Shown here: positions 24,365 to 34,261 of the stretch, one piece after another
Layout of the letters: each line of letters begins with the position of its first letter
Numbering within the stretch: the first letter of the stretch is position 1
Source: Paraburkholderia aromaticivorans
GTDB lineage: Bacteria > Pseudomonadota > Gammaproteobacteria > Burkholderiales > Burkholderiaceae
Length of the DNA: 64,000 bases
Assembly (NCBI RefSeq): GCF_002278075.1
Contig: NZ_CP022989.1
Span: 4,030,001 to 4,094,000, forward strand
Direction of reading: 5' to 3'
The notes under the pieces: model-generated
The model's database searches: none
The model's input: the letters and a program-made list of their open reading frames with translations, nothing else
What the model was told of the DNA's origin: nothing
Program-made: the position numbers and the translations under genes

Positions 24365-25771
24365 TTACTTCGAAGCCCAACCCCAGAACATCAGCCACCA
24401 TGCGCTGTCGACCACGGCCAGCGCCGCGACGAACCACACCATCGCGAGGCCGCGTTGAACCAAGCGCTCGCTATAGCGGCGCGTGACGAGCCAGGCGAGC
24501 CACGCGCTCCAGAGATTGGCGATGGCAAGAATCCCGATACGCAGGTCCGATGCCCACCACAACGACACATGTTCCGCGCGCAACAGCGAGAGCGTGGTAG
24601 CGGACAGGCCGAGGAACACGCCCGCGCCGGCGATCGGAATCAGCCCCTGCGTCAAATGATGCAGGCGCACGGCATTGAAGCGCCCCAGCATGCGCGTCGC
24701 GCCCATCAGCAGCGCCAGCAGCGCGGTGCCGTACACGAGCGCCGTGGCGAGGATGTAGCCGATCACCATCGTGCCGTCGAGCCACGAAAACACATCGTTC
24801 TGCTCGGGGTAATGCGTGAAGAGGAACCACGGCGCATTGGTGCTGAGCGGCCACGTGATGTCGTGATCGACCAGCCAGGTCGCGAAGAACATCTTCAGAT
24901 CGACGAACCAGCGCGACGCGGTCCAGTGGAACGCGCCGATCGCAATGCCGAGCAGGCCGTACAGGATCAACGCGGTGTCCCACGGATTTGCCTGCTTGTC
25001 GCCCAACTGAACCACTTCCGACGACGGCGCGCGCCACGTCAACGCAATCGCGTCGCGATGCCCGCTGCAACGGCCGCACATATGGCACGCCGACGCGCCC
25101 TTCATATTGCGCAACGGCACGAGCGGCGCGCAATTGATCGGAATCACGCGGTGCCCATGCTCGCCGTTCTTGTACGACCGGCGCCATGCGTCCTCGTCGA
25201 CCTTGTAGTGAAACGGCGCGAGCCGCGCCAGAAGCGAAAAGACCCCGTTGACGGGGCACAGATACTTGCACCAGACGCGCTTCTCGCGGCCGTAGAGCAG
25301 GCCGATGATCATCGCCGCGAAGGTCGAGCCGCCCAGCACCAGCAGCACGGCCTTCGGATACTGATAGACGCTCACCATCTGACCGTAGATGGTCGTGATG
25401 CCGAACGCGACGAACGGCCAGCCGCCCCAGCGCATCCAGTGCGGAATCGCCCAGCCTCGGCCGTATTTGCTGGCGAATTCGGCGAGTGCGCCTTCAGGAC
25501 ACAGCACGCCGCACCAGACACGGCCGAGCATGACCATCGAAAGCAGCACGAACGGCCACCAGATACCCCAGAAGACGAACTGCGCCGCCAGCGTGAGGTT
25601 GTTCCACAAGTGCGCCGTGTCGTCCGGCAGCGGCATCACCGCCGGCACCAGAATCAGAAGCGCATACACGGCCACCACGACCCACTGAATGCCGCGAATC
25701 GCGGCGCCGTGACGCTGCATCCACTGCCCGGCCGCCGCGAGGCGGCCCGGGCGGGTCATCACGGTGCTCAT
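24365..25771 (-). CDS. ftrD: FtrD, membrane polyferredoxin of the ferrous iron transporter
   Basis: FtrD is the electron-transfer partner of the FtrABCD iron system known in Brucella and Burkholderia cenocepacia. The product is 468 residues, with about ten membrane segments. Cys motifs of the NapH/NosR type are seen: WCGVLCPEGALAEF, WCKYLCPVNGVFSLLA and CHMCGRC. The last gives a Cys-x2-Cys-x2-Cys stretch for an iron-sulfur cluster. The start overlaps the ftrC stop (ATGA). In the ftr model it may take or give electrons while FtrB handles iron redox. It is the last gene of the operon. Confidence 0.88.
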   Translation of the reverse strand: MSTVMTRPGRLAAAGQWMQRHGAAIRGIQWVVVAVYALLILVPAVMPLPDDTAHLWNNLTLAAQFVFWGIWWPFVLLSMVMLGRVWCGVLCPEGALAEFASKYGRGWAIPHWMRWGGWPFVAFGITTIYGQMVSVYQYPKAVLLVLGGSTFAAMIIGLLYGREKRVWCKYLCPVNGVFSLLARLAPFHYKVDEDAWRRSYKNGEHGHRVIPINCAPLVPLRNMKGASACHMCGRCSGHRDAIALTWRAPSSEVVQLGDKQANPWDTALILYGLLGIAIGAFHWTASRWFVDLKMFFATWLVDHDITWPLSTNAPWFLFTHYPEQNDVFSWLDGTMVIGYILATALVYGTALLALLMGATRMLGRFNAVRLHHLTQGLIPIAGAGVFLGLSATTLSLLRAEHVSLWWASDLRIGILAIANLWSAWLAWLVTRRYSERLVQRGLAMVWFVAALAVVDSAWWLMFWGWASK

Positions 25772-26613
25772 GCCGTGCGCCCGGCGGCTTGCTGCACCGG
25801 CTTGCGATTCGCCCGGCGCACGAGCAGATAGACCACCGCCCAGTAGACGGCGTACGCAACCAGATTCATCAGCGCCGGATGCGCGCGGTAACCGGTGAGC
25901 GTCGCGACCAGCGAACCGAAGGTGCTCGAGTCATCGAGAATCGTCGACGAATTCCACATCTGGTCGACGAGCGTCGGCAGGATTTCCTTGTCGATCAGCT
26001 TGTCCACACCGGTCTGGAACAGGCCAGCGCCGAGGAACAACAGCATGATTTCAGTGACGCGGAAAAAGAGTCGCCACGAGAAGAACTTGCCGCCCAATTG
26101 CAGCACGTAAAACGTGAGGAGAGCGAGAGCAAGGCCGATCACCACCGCGAGCATCTGGCTGCCGTCCACGTGACCGGATTGGCCGAAGCCGAGGCCATAC
26201 AGGAAGATCACCGTTTCGCTGCCTTCGCGCGCGATCGCCAGCGCCACCAGCAACGCGACGCCCCACCAGTTCGAATCGCGCTGGCTCTTTTGCAGCGACT
26301 GCTCCATGTCACGCTTGAGCGAGCGGCCATGCTGCTTCATCCACAGCACCATTTGCACGATCAGCACGCAGGCGATCAGCACCATCGCGATCTGGAAGTA
26401 ATCCTGCGCGTCGCCGGAGAGCACTTCGGTGAAACCGACCAGCGCCGCGCCGAGCGCCACCGCCGCGATCAATCCTGCCGCCACGCCGCCCCACAGGTAC
26501 GGCAAACCGCGGCGCGCATCGTCGTCGCCATTCTTCAGCCACGCGTACAGAATGCCGACGACCAGCAGCGCCTCGACACTTTCCCGCCATACGACGAACA
26601 GAATCTGACCCAT
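25768..26613 (-). CDS. ftrC: FtrC, FTR1-type iron permease
   Basis: FtrC (Ftr1p/EfeU family) moves iron across the inner membrane. The product is 281 residues with seven membrane segments. The two REXXE iron-binding motifs are present as WRESVEALLVV at the N-terminus and AREGSETVIFLYG near residue 128. An AGGAG site precedes the ATG at 26613. It lies between ftrB and ftrD. Confidence 0.94.
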   Translation of the reverse strand: MGQILFVVWRESVEALLVVGILYAWLKNGDDDARRGLPYLWGGVAAGLIAAVALGAALVGFTEVLSGDAQDYFQIAMVLIACVLIVQMVLWMKQHGRSLKRDMEQSLQKSQRDSNWWGVALLVALAIAREGSETVIFLYGLGFGQSGHVDGSQMLAVVIGLALALLTFYVLQLGGKFFSWRLFFRVTEIMLLFLGAGLFQTGVDKLIDKEILPTLVDQMWNSSTILDDSSTFGSLVATLTGYRAHPALMNLVAYAVYWAVVYLLVRRANRKPVQQAAGRTA

Positions 26614-26688
26614 CCAAGCTCTCCTTCTACCCTTCTACTGCCCTGGCGAACGCACGAACCGTCGACGGCCTGCGCTCGCGCCCAAGCC

Positions 26689-27021
26689 CTACTTCGCGAC
26701 GATCACACCCTGCGCCTGCTGGTGAAAATCGTCGAAAAACTTGTATTCGCCCGGCTCCAGCGGCGCGATCACGACGAACGAATCCGCGCCCGGCGCCAAC
26801 ACCTTCTCTTTGCGCAGCTGAACGCTTTCGAATTCGGCCGCACCCTTGCCGGTGTTGCGCACTTCGATCTTGATACGCTGCCCCGCCGGCACCTCGATGC
26901 GCGCCGGAGTCAGCTTGCCGTCGTTCATTTCCAGCTTGAAGGTCGGCAAGTCGGCTGCGTGGGCGGCGCCCGCCAGCAAAAGCGTGGTGGCGAGGGTTGC
27001 GATCTTTCGGTTAATTCTCAT
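26689..27021 (-). CDS. ftrB: FtrB, periplasmic cupredoxin of the ferrous iron transporter
   Basis: FtrB is a cupredoxin-like protein thought to oxidise Fe(II) for the permease. The start MRINRKIATLATTLLL at 27021 gives 110 residues with a Sec signal peptide ending AHA near residue 22. The rest is one cupredoxin domain, with PAGQRIKIEVRNTGKGAAEF and the later EPGEYKFFDDFHQQAQGVI. In this fold the copper ligands are usually His/Met/Cys; the His in DDFHQQ is one candidate. A longer frame to 27057 adds only 12 residues before the signal peptide. Confidence 0.9.
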   Translation of the reverse strand: MRINRKIATLATTLLLAGAAHAADLPTFKLEMNDGKLTPARIEVPAGQRIKIEVRNTGKGAAEFESVQLRKEKVLAPGADSFVVIAPLEPGEYKFFDDFHQQAQGVIVAK

Positions 27022-27151
27022 TAGCCTTTCCGGAAAACGTGGCGCGGTGGGGTTCATCGACGACGCGCCGCCTGCTGCATTGGATCATTCAGCCATTCAA
27101 CCGCGTGTGGCCACGCGTTCAAGCGTGGTCACACAGGGCGATGCGCGGCGC

Positions 27152-27700
27152 TTAGTAGCCGCCCTTCTTGCCGATGCCTGCGTAAGTGAAGTCGTATTCG
27201 AGCGTGATCGGCTTGAACCACGGACCCACTCCGGTTTCCTTGTCGACGTGGCGGCCGAAAGCCATATGGCCCGTTTGCATCGGCGCTTCGACGATCATCT
27301 TCAGGTGATACTTGCCCGGGCCTTGCAGTTTGACGTTATCGCCGTAGTGCGGGCCGTCGTTGGCGACCATCGCCATCATGTCGCCCTTTTGCGTCTGGTT
27401 CGAACCGGCTTTCGTCAGCTCGTAGCGCACCTGCAGATACGGCATCCAGTCGCCTTCGGCGAAACCGGTCGGGTTGTTCTTGACCGCATGAATATCGGCT
27501 TCGAGGTGGATGTCCGAATCCGAGGCTTTACGCATCATGCCTTCGGGTTCCATTGTGATCGGCTGCAGATAGACCGCGCCGATTTCCATGCCGCCCTGAA
27601 TCTGCTGCTTGCCGATCGGGTATTCCGCCGCCGTTGCCGAGAACGCCGCGACCGCGGCCACCGCTGCTGCGCCACCACGCACGAATGAAGAAATCCGCAT
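27152..27700 (-). CDS. ftrA: FtrA, P19-type periplasmic iron-binding protein
   Basis: FtrA (P19/FetP/TPD family) binds iron, probably with copper, and delivers it to FtrB-FtrC. The product is 182 residues, with a Sec signal peptide to about residue 25 (AAVAAFSATAAEYPIG). Metal-binding Met and His residues are seen in PEGMMRKASDSDIHLEADIH and MQTGHMAFGRHVD. An AGGAG site precedes the ATG at 27700. It is the first gene of the ftrABCD operon, and a Fur-like site lies about 130 bases upstream. Confidence 0.92.
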   Translation of the reverse strand: MRISSFVRGGAAAVAAVAAFSATAAEYPIGKQQIQGGMEIGAVYLQPITMEPEGMMRKASDSDIHLEADIHAVKNNPTGFAEGDWMPYLQVRYELTKAGSNQTQKGDMMAMVANDGPHYGDNVKLQGPGKYHLKMIVEAPMQTGHMAFGRHVDKETGVGPWFKPITLEYDFTYAGIGKKGGY

Positions 27701-28030
27701 TGAAACTCCTTGTTTTTATCAGACTGGAATCGAACCCATTGGAACAGTGCGTTACGCAGGCCTCGATGCAGCGGCCGCAGGCCTGAGCACCGCGGTCGAT
27801 CCGAGGCGAGTCGCCATACGAACGTTAATGCGAACCATTCTCAATATTGGTTGAGTTTATCATCGATCGCGAGGGAGAACAATTCAGAACGCACGCAAAG
27901 CCCAATGGCAGCAGGGTCTTAAGGTGCTTTTAAGGAAGTGCGTGCCAATGAAGTGACGCGCTAACGGACGAGTGCGGGCAGCGGTCGACAGGGTGCGACG
28001 CGCCGCCGCACCCTTCACTGAAAAGACGAT
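27701..28030. promoter_or_regulatory. ftrA upstream region with a Fur-like site
   Basis: TGCGAAC-C-ATTCTCA at 27829-27843 matches the 7-1-7 Fur consensus at 10 of 14 positions, six of seven on the right. It sits in an AT-rich pocket, as expected for the promoter of an iron-repressed operon reading to the left. The remaining bases up to uvrB hold no gene. Confidence 0.55.
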
Positions 28031-30124
28031 TTAATCGACGCCGGATACGTGATCGCCGACATTCGCGCCGAACACACGCTGGCGCAGCAAGGCAAGCTGG
28101 TCGCGCGTCTGCGCGGCCTTTTCGAACTCCAGGTTCTTGGCGTGCTCCATCATCTGCTTTTCGAGACGCTTGAGTTCCTTGGCGAGCTGCTTCTCGGACA
28201 TGTCCTCGAATTTCGCGCGGGTCTGCTGTTCCTTCAATTCGGCGCGCGCGTCGTCGACGTTGTACACGCCGTCGATAATGTCGCGAATGCGCTTGACCAC
28301 CCCGCGCGGCGTAATGCCGTTCTCCAGGTTGAAGGCGATCTGTTTGTTGCGCCGCCGCTCGGTTTCGTCGATGGCGCGGCGCATCGAGTCGGTGACCCTG
28401 TCCGCGTAGAGAATCGCCTTGCCGTTCACGTTACGCGCCGCCCGGCCGATGGTCTGGATCAGCGAGCGCTCGGCGCGCAAAAAGCCTTCCTTGTCCGCGT
28501 CGAGAATCGCGACCAGCGACACTTCCGGGATATCCAGCCCTTCGCGCAAGAGGTTGATCCCGACCAGCACGTCGAAGGTGCCCAGCCGCAGATCGCGGAT
28601 GATTTCGACGCGCTCCACCGTATCGATGTCGCTGTGCAGATAGCGCACCTTGACGCCGTGATCGGCCAGGAACTCGGTCAACTGCTCGGCCATGCGCTTG
28701 GTCAGCACGGTCACCAGCACACGGTCACCCACCTTGACGCGCTCATTGATCTCGCCCAGCACGTCGTCGACCTGGCTGCGCGCCGGCCGCACCTCGATTT
28801 CCGGATCGACAAGCCCCGTGGGACGCACCAGTTGCTCCGCCACCTGCCCGGCCGTTTTCTGCTCGTAGTCGGCCGGCGTGGCCGAGACGAACACCACCTG
28901 ACGCATCTTGCGTTCGAACTCGTTGAATTTGAGCGGCCGGTTATCGAGCGCCGACGGCAGGCGGAAACCGTAGTCGACCAGATTCTCTTTACGTGCCCGG
29001 TCGCCGTTGTACATGCCGTTCAACTGCCCGATCAGCACGTGCGATTCGTCGAGCATCATGATGGCGTCCGACGGCAGGTAATCGACCAGCGTAGGCGGCG
29101 GTTCACCCGGCGCCGCGCCCGAAAAGTGCCGCGAGTAGTTCTCGATGCCCTTGCAGAAGCCGAGTTCCTGCAGCATTTCCAGATCGAAGCGCGTGCGCTG
29201 TTCGAGCCGCTGCGCTTCAACCAGCTTTCCGCCGCTATAGAAGAATTCGAGCCGTTCGCGCAGTTCGCTCTTGATCGTTTCGACCGCGCGCACCACGGTA
29301 TCGCGCGGCGTCACATAGTGCGACGACGGATACACCGTGAAACGCGGAATCTTCTGGCGCACCCGTCCGGTGAGCGGATCGAACAGTTGCAGCGTTTCGA
29401 CTTCGTCGTCGAACAGTTCGACGCGCACCGCCATCTCCGCATGCTCGGCAGGGAAGATATCGATCGTGTCGCCGCGCACGCGAAACGAGCCGCGCTGGAA
29501 GTCGGCTTCGTTGCGGTTGTACTGCATCGCAATCAGGCGCGCGATGATGTCGCGCTGGCCCAGCTTGTCGCCCGTGCGCAGCGTGAGAATCATCTGGTGG
29601 TATTCGGACGGATTGCCGATACCGTAAATCGCCGACACCGTCGCCACGATCACCACGTCGCGCCGCTCCATCAGGCTCTTGGTGGCCGACAGCCGCATCT
29701 GCTCGATGTGCTCGTTGATCGACGAGTCCTTTTCGATGAACAGGTCGCGCTGCGGCACATACGCTTCCGGCTGGTAATAGTCATAGTACGAGACGAAGTA
29801 CTCGACCGCATTGCGCGGGAAAAACTCGCGAAACTCCGAATAAAGCTGCGCGGCGAGTGTCTTGTTGGGCGCGAACACGATAGCCGGGCGGCCGAGCCGC
29901 GCGATCGTGTTGGCCATCGTGAAGGTCTTGCCCGAGCCGGTCACGCCCAGCAACGTCTGGAACGCGAGGCCGTCCTCGACGCCTTCGACGAGCGTGTCGA
30001 TCGCCGTGGGCTGATCTCCGGCGGGCGGATACGGCTGGTAAAGCTGGAACGGCGAGCCTTCGAAACGGACGAATTTGGATTCGTCGAGCGTATCTTCAGC
30101 TTCAGTCAGATGTTGTTCGGACAT
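28031..30124 (-). CDS. uvrB: UvrB, excision repair helicase-like subunit
   Basis: UvrB verifies DNA damage and recruits UvrC in nucleotide excision repair. The start [16 protein letters not shown] at 30124 gives 697 residues; nine extra codons upstream are unlikely. Features in order are Walker A GVTGSGKT at residues 60 to 67, the beta-hairpin region [13 protein letters not shown], and DEAD-like DESHV. Then come the helicase motif [18 protein letters not shown] sequence and the QTIGRAARN motif VI. A C-terminal UVR domain holds [19 protein letters not shown] found no LexA box upstream. Confidence 0.97.
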   Translation of the reverse strand: MSEQHLTEAEDTLDESKFVRFEGSPFQLYQPYPPAGDQPTAIDTLVEGVEDGLAFQTLLGVTGSGKTFTMANTIARLGRPAIVFAPNKTLAAQLYSEFREFFPRNAVEYFVSYYDYYQPEAYVPQRDLFIEKDSSINEHIEQMRLSATKSLMERRDVVIVATVSAIYGIGNPSEYHQMILTLRTGDKLGQRDIIARLIAMQYNRNEADFQRGSFRVRGDTIDIFPAEHAEMAVRVELFDDEVETLQLFDPLTGRVRQKIPRFTVYPSSHYVTPRDTVVRAVETIKSELRERLEFFYSGGKLVEAQRLEQRTRFDLEMLQELGFCKGIENYSRHFSGAAPGEPPPTLVDYLPSDAIMMLDESHVLIGQLNGMYNGDRARKENLVDYGFRLPSALDNRPLKFNEFERKMRQVVFVSATPADYEQKTAGQVAEQLVRPTGLVDPEIEVRPARSQVDDVLGEINERVKVGDRVLVTVLTKRMAEQLTEFLADHGVKVRYLHSDIDTVERVEIIRDLRLGTFDVLVGINLLREGLDIPEVSLVAILDADKEGFLRAERSLIQTIGRAARNVNGKAILYADRVTDSMRRAIDETERRRNKQIAFNLENGITPRGVVKRIRDIIDGVYNVDDARAELKEQQTRAKFEDMSEKQLAKELKRLEKQMMEHAKNLEFEKAAQTRDQLALLRQRVFGANVGDHVSGVD

Positions 30125-30592
30125 GTGGGGCGGCACCGGGCCTTGGGGCAAAGAACTATTCTAACGGGTTGCGGGAATCGAAGATCGAGCGGGTCTGCGC
30201 AGGCTTTTTGAGGTTCGCGCGGGTAGGTTCGCGGGTAGGTTCGCGTGTGACGGTGCGGCCCTTTGGAGCAATCCGAGGGCATTGGCGCAGGGCCGCCGGA
30301 CAATGGGGACGACCCATTGCTCCCTCGGCTGCGCGCCTGCTGACCGCCTTCTCCCTGCGGCTTCCTAAAACTGGCCGCTCTCGCCACGTGGCGCCGGAGT
30401 GCCTGTTTTTCAAGCAAAAAATCGCCCCGTTTGGCTTTGCCGGCCAAAAAATGGTCGCGAATTCGTTACAATGCGAAGCTGCACTCGCTCGCCGCCATCC
30501 GTAGTCCGTTTGTGCCCTGCGCCGGACGTTTCTGCTGGCCCGGCCGGCCGCGATCGAAGCCGTTCACTTTTCACTACTGCTGCCCACCCATC
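30125..30592. other. Divergent upstream region of uvrB and tyrB-like gene
   Basis: This 468-base stretch contains the two promoters reading outward. A -10-like TACAAT lies at 30467-30472 on the plus strand, about 120 bases before the aminotransferase, with a weak -35. Two near-identical GGTTCGCG copies occur near 30225 and 30237. No gene is supported, although long frames run through in several phases. Confidence 0.5.
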
Positions 30593-31792
30593 ATGTCTCT
30601 GTTCTCCGCAGTCGAACTTGCTCCCCGCGACCCGATTCTGGGCCTGAACGAAGCCTTCAACGCCGATACGCGCACCACCAAGGTCAACCTTGGCGTCGGC
30701 GTGTATTTCAACGAAGAAGGCAAGATTCCGCTGCTGCGCGCCGTGCGCGACGCAGAAAAGGCCCGCGTCGACGCCGCGCTGCCGCGCGGGTATCTGCCGA
30801 TCGAAGGCATCGCCGCTTACGACGCCGCCGTGCAGAAACTGCTGCTTGGCAACGATTCGCCACTGATCGCAGCAGGCCGCGTCGTGACGGCGCAGGCGCT
30901 GGGCGGCACGGGCGCGTTGAAGATCGGCGCGGACTTCCTGAAACGCCTGAACCCCAACGCCAAGGTCGCGATCAGCGATCCGAGCTGGGAAAACCACCGC
31001 GCGCTGTTCGAAAGCGCAGGCTTCGAAGTCGTGTCGTATCCGTACTACGACGCGCACACCCACGGCGTGAATTTCGACGCCATGTTGAGCGCGCTGAACA
31101 GCTACGCCGCCGGCACGATCGTCGTGCTGCATGCGTGCTGCCACAACCCGACGGGCGTGGACCTCAACGTCGAACAATGGAAGCAGGTCGTCGAAGTCGT
31201 CAAGGCACGCAATCTGGTGCCCTTCCTCGACATCGCCTACCAGGGTTTCGGCGACAACATCGAAGCGGACGCTGCGGCCGTGCGCCTGTTCGCCGCGTCG
31301 GAGCTGAACGTGTTCGTGTCGTCGTCGTTCTCGAAGTCGTTCTCGCTGTATGGCGAGCGCGTCGGCGCCCTGTCGATCATCACGGCGAGCAAGGAAGAAG
31401 CCGCGCGCGTGCTGTCGCAACTCAAGCGCGTGATCCGCACAAACTATTCGAATCCGCCGACGCACGGCGGCTCGGTGGTGGCGGCCGTGCTCGCGTCGCC
31501 GGAACTGCGCGCCACGTGGGAAACGGAACTGGCGGAAATGCGCGATCGGATTCGCGCCATGCGCAACGGTTTGGTCGAACGCCTGAAGGCTAGCGGCGTG
31601 GATCGTGACTTCAGCTTCGTCAACGCGCAACGCGGCATGTTCTCGTACTCGGGTCTGACGGCGCCGCAGGTGGACCGCCTGCGCGAAGAGTTCGGCATCT
31701 ACGCCGTGAGCACGGGTCGCATCTGCGTGGCTGCGCTGAATACGCGCAACCTCGACGCGGTGGCCAACGCGATCGCCCACGTGTTGAAGTAA
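30593..31792 (+). CDS. tyrB: Aromatic/aspartate aminotransferase
   Basis: It is a PLP enzyme of class I that transaminates aspartate, tyrosine and phenylalanine with 2-oxoglutarate. The ATG at 30593 (MSLFSAVELAPRDPILGL) gives 399 residues, the size of TyrB/AspC; the frame upstream is unconserved. The PLP lysine is in SSSFSKSFSLYGERVG, the substrate-binding CCHNPTGVDL lies before it, and YSNPPTHGG follows. TyrB and AspC cannot be separated safely by sequence here. A terminator follows. Confidence 0.93.
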   Translation: MSLFSAVELAPRDPILGLNEAFNADTRTTKVNLGVGVYFNEEGKIPLLRAVRDAEKARVDAALPRGYLPIEGIAAYDAAVQKLLLGNDSPLIAAGRVVTAQALGGTGALKIGADFLKRLNPNAKVAISDPSWENHRALFESAGFEVVSYPYYDAHTHGVNFDAMLSALNSYAAGTIVVLHACCHNPTGVDLNVEQWKQVVEVVKARNLVPFLDIAYQGFGDNIEADAAAVRLFAASELNVFVSSSFSKSFSLYGERVGALSIITASKEEAARVLSQLKRVIRTNYSNPPTHGGSVVAAVLASPELRATWETELAEMRDRIRAMRNGLVERLKASGVDRDFSFVNAQRGMFSYSGLTAPQVDRLREEFGIYAVSTGRICVAALNTRNLDAVANAIAHVLK

Positions 31793-31845
31793 AGCATCGA
31801 GGAGCGCGGGCGGGCATTGCACGCGCTCTGCGGGAATCTGCTTGT

Positions 31846-31878
31846 GAAAACGGCGCTCTTTCGGGCGCCGTTTCTTTG
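31846..31878 (+). terminator. Terminator of the tyrB-like gene
   Basis: AACGGCGC pairs with GCGCCGTT around an eight-base loop, followed by TTCTTTG. It lies 54 bases after the stop. Confidence 0.75.
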
Positions 31879-31992
31879 TGACCAGACTACCCGCTAGTTG
31901 CCGCTCGAACCAGGCCGTTTCCGGCGCATCGAAAATTCCCGCTGCGTTGACGGATATCTTCTTCCGTCAACGCCTTCCAGGCCCGCGGCCCT

Positions 31993-33231
31993 TCAGCGCG
32001 AATCCCGATGGATATCGTGCGTGACAAAGCCTGCGTCGTTGTTCGGCATGTCGAGCCAATCCGGCTGCGCGAGCGAACGGCGAATGTCCTCCAGGCCGCT
32101 TTGCCAGTGTTCACGCATGGTCGACAGGCCAAACTGGAAGTCCTTGAAATGCCCTTCGTATTCCTTCTCACGGTAGATGAGATGAATCACGTTGTAGCGC
32201 TTCGAACACGACAGATCTTCCGCGAGTTTGCACCACGGATCGTCACGCTGGTCTGACGGTACGCGTTCCAGCACCTCGCGCAAGACGTGCCGGAAACGCT
32301 GCGACCGTTGCAGCATGTCGGTCACGAGACGCGTGCGACTCGAATACTGGATGTCCTTCATGCGCCCCTGGACGTCGGTAATGTTATCCGGCACCGGCCC
32401 GATCGCGCTCCAGAGGTCGACCTGGAACGCGAGCGTGTCACGGCGCGGCGTGGTCTGGATCACCTCATAGAGCGGCGTGTTCGACATCAATCCGCCATCC
32501 CAGTAAAACTGGCCGTCGATCTCGACCGCCGCAAAGCCTGGCGGCAGCGCACCAGAGGCCATGAAGTGCTCGGGCCTCAAGGTCGTATGCGTGTTGTCGA
32601 AGTACGCAAAATTCCCCGAGCCGCAATTGACCGCCCCCACCGAGACGCGCATTTCGCGCGAGTTGATCCGGTCGAAATCGCAAAGCGCTTCGAGCGTGGC
32701 CTTCAGCGGCGTGGTGTCGTAGTAACTGGCCTGTTGTGGCGGCCCGGACACCGTGGGCAACGGCGGCGGGAAGCGAGGCACGAAAAAGCCCTTTTGCCCT
32801 TCGACGATGGCGCCCATTGCCTGCGTTGCCGTAAACGCCTTGCGCACGGCTTCGCTCGAGTTGAAAAGCGCGTGCTCGATAAACGCTGGCAACGGCGGCC
32901 CGAAAGCCGGCTGGCAGATCGTCTCCCAGAATTGCAACAGCCGTTCGACGCGCTTCTCCGGCGGATTGCCGGCAATGATGGCCGTGTTCAGCGCGCCGAT
33001 CGAAATGCCGGCCAGCCAGTTCGGCTCGATGCCGGCTTCGTGAAGCCCCTGGAAGACACCGGCCTGATAGGCGCCCAACGCGCCGCCACCCTGGAGCATC
33101 AAGGCAACGGTTTCGTAGTCAGGCAGATGGACGTGCCGGCCCGGGTGCGCGGCCGGCGCCGGACCGGCGCCCTCGCCTTCCCCGTCGCCGGGCGCAGCGA
33201 CGCGCGCCCGCTTGAGATTGCGTTGCGCCAT
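31993..33231 (-). CDS. Patatin-like phospholipase (with DUF3734 region)
   Basis: The product is 412 residues. The lipase core has the oxyanion GGGALGAYQAG near residue 48, the nucleophile Ser77 in GISIG and the catalytic Asp245 in DGG. The C-terminal third resembles the DUF3734 extension seen in many bacterial patatins (RMKDIQYSSRTRLVTDM onward). There is no Sec signal; the first 35 residues are basic and Gly/Ala/Pro-rich. It starts nine bases after the stop of the 3-hydroxybutyrate dehydrogenase gene and is almost certainly in one operon with it. A role in lipid or polyhydroxybutyrate breakdown is inferred from that. Confidence 0.92.
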   Translation of the reverse strand: MAQRNLKRARVAAPGDGEGEGAGPAPAAHPGRHVHLPDYETVALMLQGGGALGAYQAGVFQGLHEAGIEPNWLAGISIGALNTAIIAGNPPEKRVERLLQFWETICQPAFGPPLPAFIEHALFNSSEAVRKAFTATQAMGAIVEGQKGFFVPRFPPPLPTVSGPPQQASYYDTTPLKATLEALCDFDRINSREMRVSVGAVNCGSGNFAYFDNTHTTLRPEHFMASGALPPGFAAVEIDGQFYWDGGLMSNTPLYEVIQTTPRRDTLAFQVDLWSAIGPVPDNITDVQGRMKDIQYSSRTRLVTDMLQRSQRFRHVLREVLERVPSDQRDDPWCKLAEDLSCSKRYNVIHLIYREKEYEGHFKDFQFGLSTMREHWQSGLEDIRRSLAQPDWLDMPNNDAGFVTHDIHRDSR

Positions 33232-33240
33232 GGTGCCTCC

Positions 33241-34038
33241 TTATTGCATATACCAGCCGTGACTCACAATAAAGGACTGTCCGGTGAGCGCCGCCGTCGG
33301 GAAGGTCGACAGGAACAGCACCGTCTGTGCGACGTCCTCCACCGTAGTGAAGATGCCGTCGACCGTGCCGCCCAGCATGACGCGCTTGACCACCTCTTCC
33401 TCGCTGATGCCGAGCTCCTTGGCCTGCTCCGGAATCTGCTTGTCGACGAGCGGCGTACGGACGAAACCCGGACACACCACATGCGAGCGCACGTTGTGCT
33501 TCGCGCCTTCCTTCGCAAGCACACGCGAGAGGCCCAGCAGTGCGTGCTTGGCCGTCACATAAGCCGATTTGAGCGGCGACGCTTCGTGCGAATGGACCGA
33601 GCCCATGTAGATCACGATGCCGCCGCGGTCGTCTTTGTACATGTGCTTGAGCGCTGCCTTGGTGGTCAGGAAGGCGCCGTCCACGTGGATCGCCTGCATT
33701 TTCTTCCAGTCCGAAAACGAGTAGTTTTCGATCGGATTGACGATCTGAATGCCGGCGTTGGAAATGAGAATATCGACCGAACCGAGTTCCGCCGCGACCT
33801 TGTCGATGCCCTGGTTGACGGCGTCTTCATTCGTGACGTCCATCGCCACGCCGATTGCCTTGCCGCCGCCCTTCTTGATTTCTTCAGCGACAGCATTCGC
33901 CCCGTCCTGGTTCAGGTCGGCGATCGCGACAGCCGCGCCCGCTGCGGAAAGCGTCAGCGCAATCTGCTTGCCGATGCCGCTTGCCGCACCGGTCACCACC
34001 GCGACTTTGCCATTCAGATTTGTGTTCAGTGAAGACAT
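33241..34038 (-). CDS. bdhA: 3-Hydroxybutyrate dehydrogenase
   Basis: This short-chain dehydrogenase converts 3-hydroxybutyrate to acetoacetate with NAD, in the use of polyhydroxybutyrate. The product is 265 residues. The cofactor motif TGAASGIG is at residues 16 to 23, the NAG motif near 94, and catalytic Ser147, Tyr160 and Lys164 (YVTAK) are in place. The [20 protein letters not shown] stretch is typical of 3-hydroxybutyrate dehydrogenases rather than acetoacetyl-CoA reductases. It is the upstream gene of the pair with the patatin lipase. Confidence 0.92.
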   Translation of the reverse strand: MSSLNTNLNGKVAVVTGAASGIGKQIALTLSAAGAAVAIADLNQDGANAVAEEIKKGGGKAIGVAMDVTNEDAVNQGIDKVAAELGSVDILISNAGIQIVNPIENYSFSDWKKMQAIHVDGAFLTTKAALKHMYKDDRGGIVIYMGSVHSHEASPLKSAYVTAKHALLGLSRVLAKEGAKHNVRSHVVCPGFVRTPLVDKQIPEQAKELGISEEEVVKRVMLGGTVDGIFTTVEDVAQTVLFLSTFPTAALTGQSFIVSHGWYMQ

Positions 34039-34261
34039 CCAGAACCTCCATGCAGTTAGTGAGCAATGAGACCACGGGCCGCGGGCGGCGTGAAGTCAGC
34101 CGGACGGCCTAGGCCGTTCGGCCGAATGCTGCACTGCGGCCAACGCTGCTATTGTGCATGAACCGTGTGAACTCCATCGGTAAAAAGCGTATTGCAACTT
34201 ATCTCTTTAAACTGGACGTTTTCCGAGGGATTCCGGTGGCATCACCAACAAGGAGGAATGC

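Noticed and set aside
30125..30200. Possible LexA box upstream of uvrB
   Set aside because: No CTG-N10-CAG palindrome of adequate quality is present, although uvrB is often SOS-controlled elsewhere.
28049..30211. A 720-codon open frame on the plus strand opposite uvrB
   Set aside because: It mirrors the uvrB gene and its translation is His/Arg-rich noise; UvrB motifs are on the other strand.
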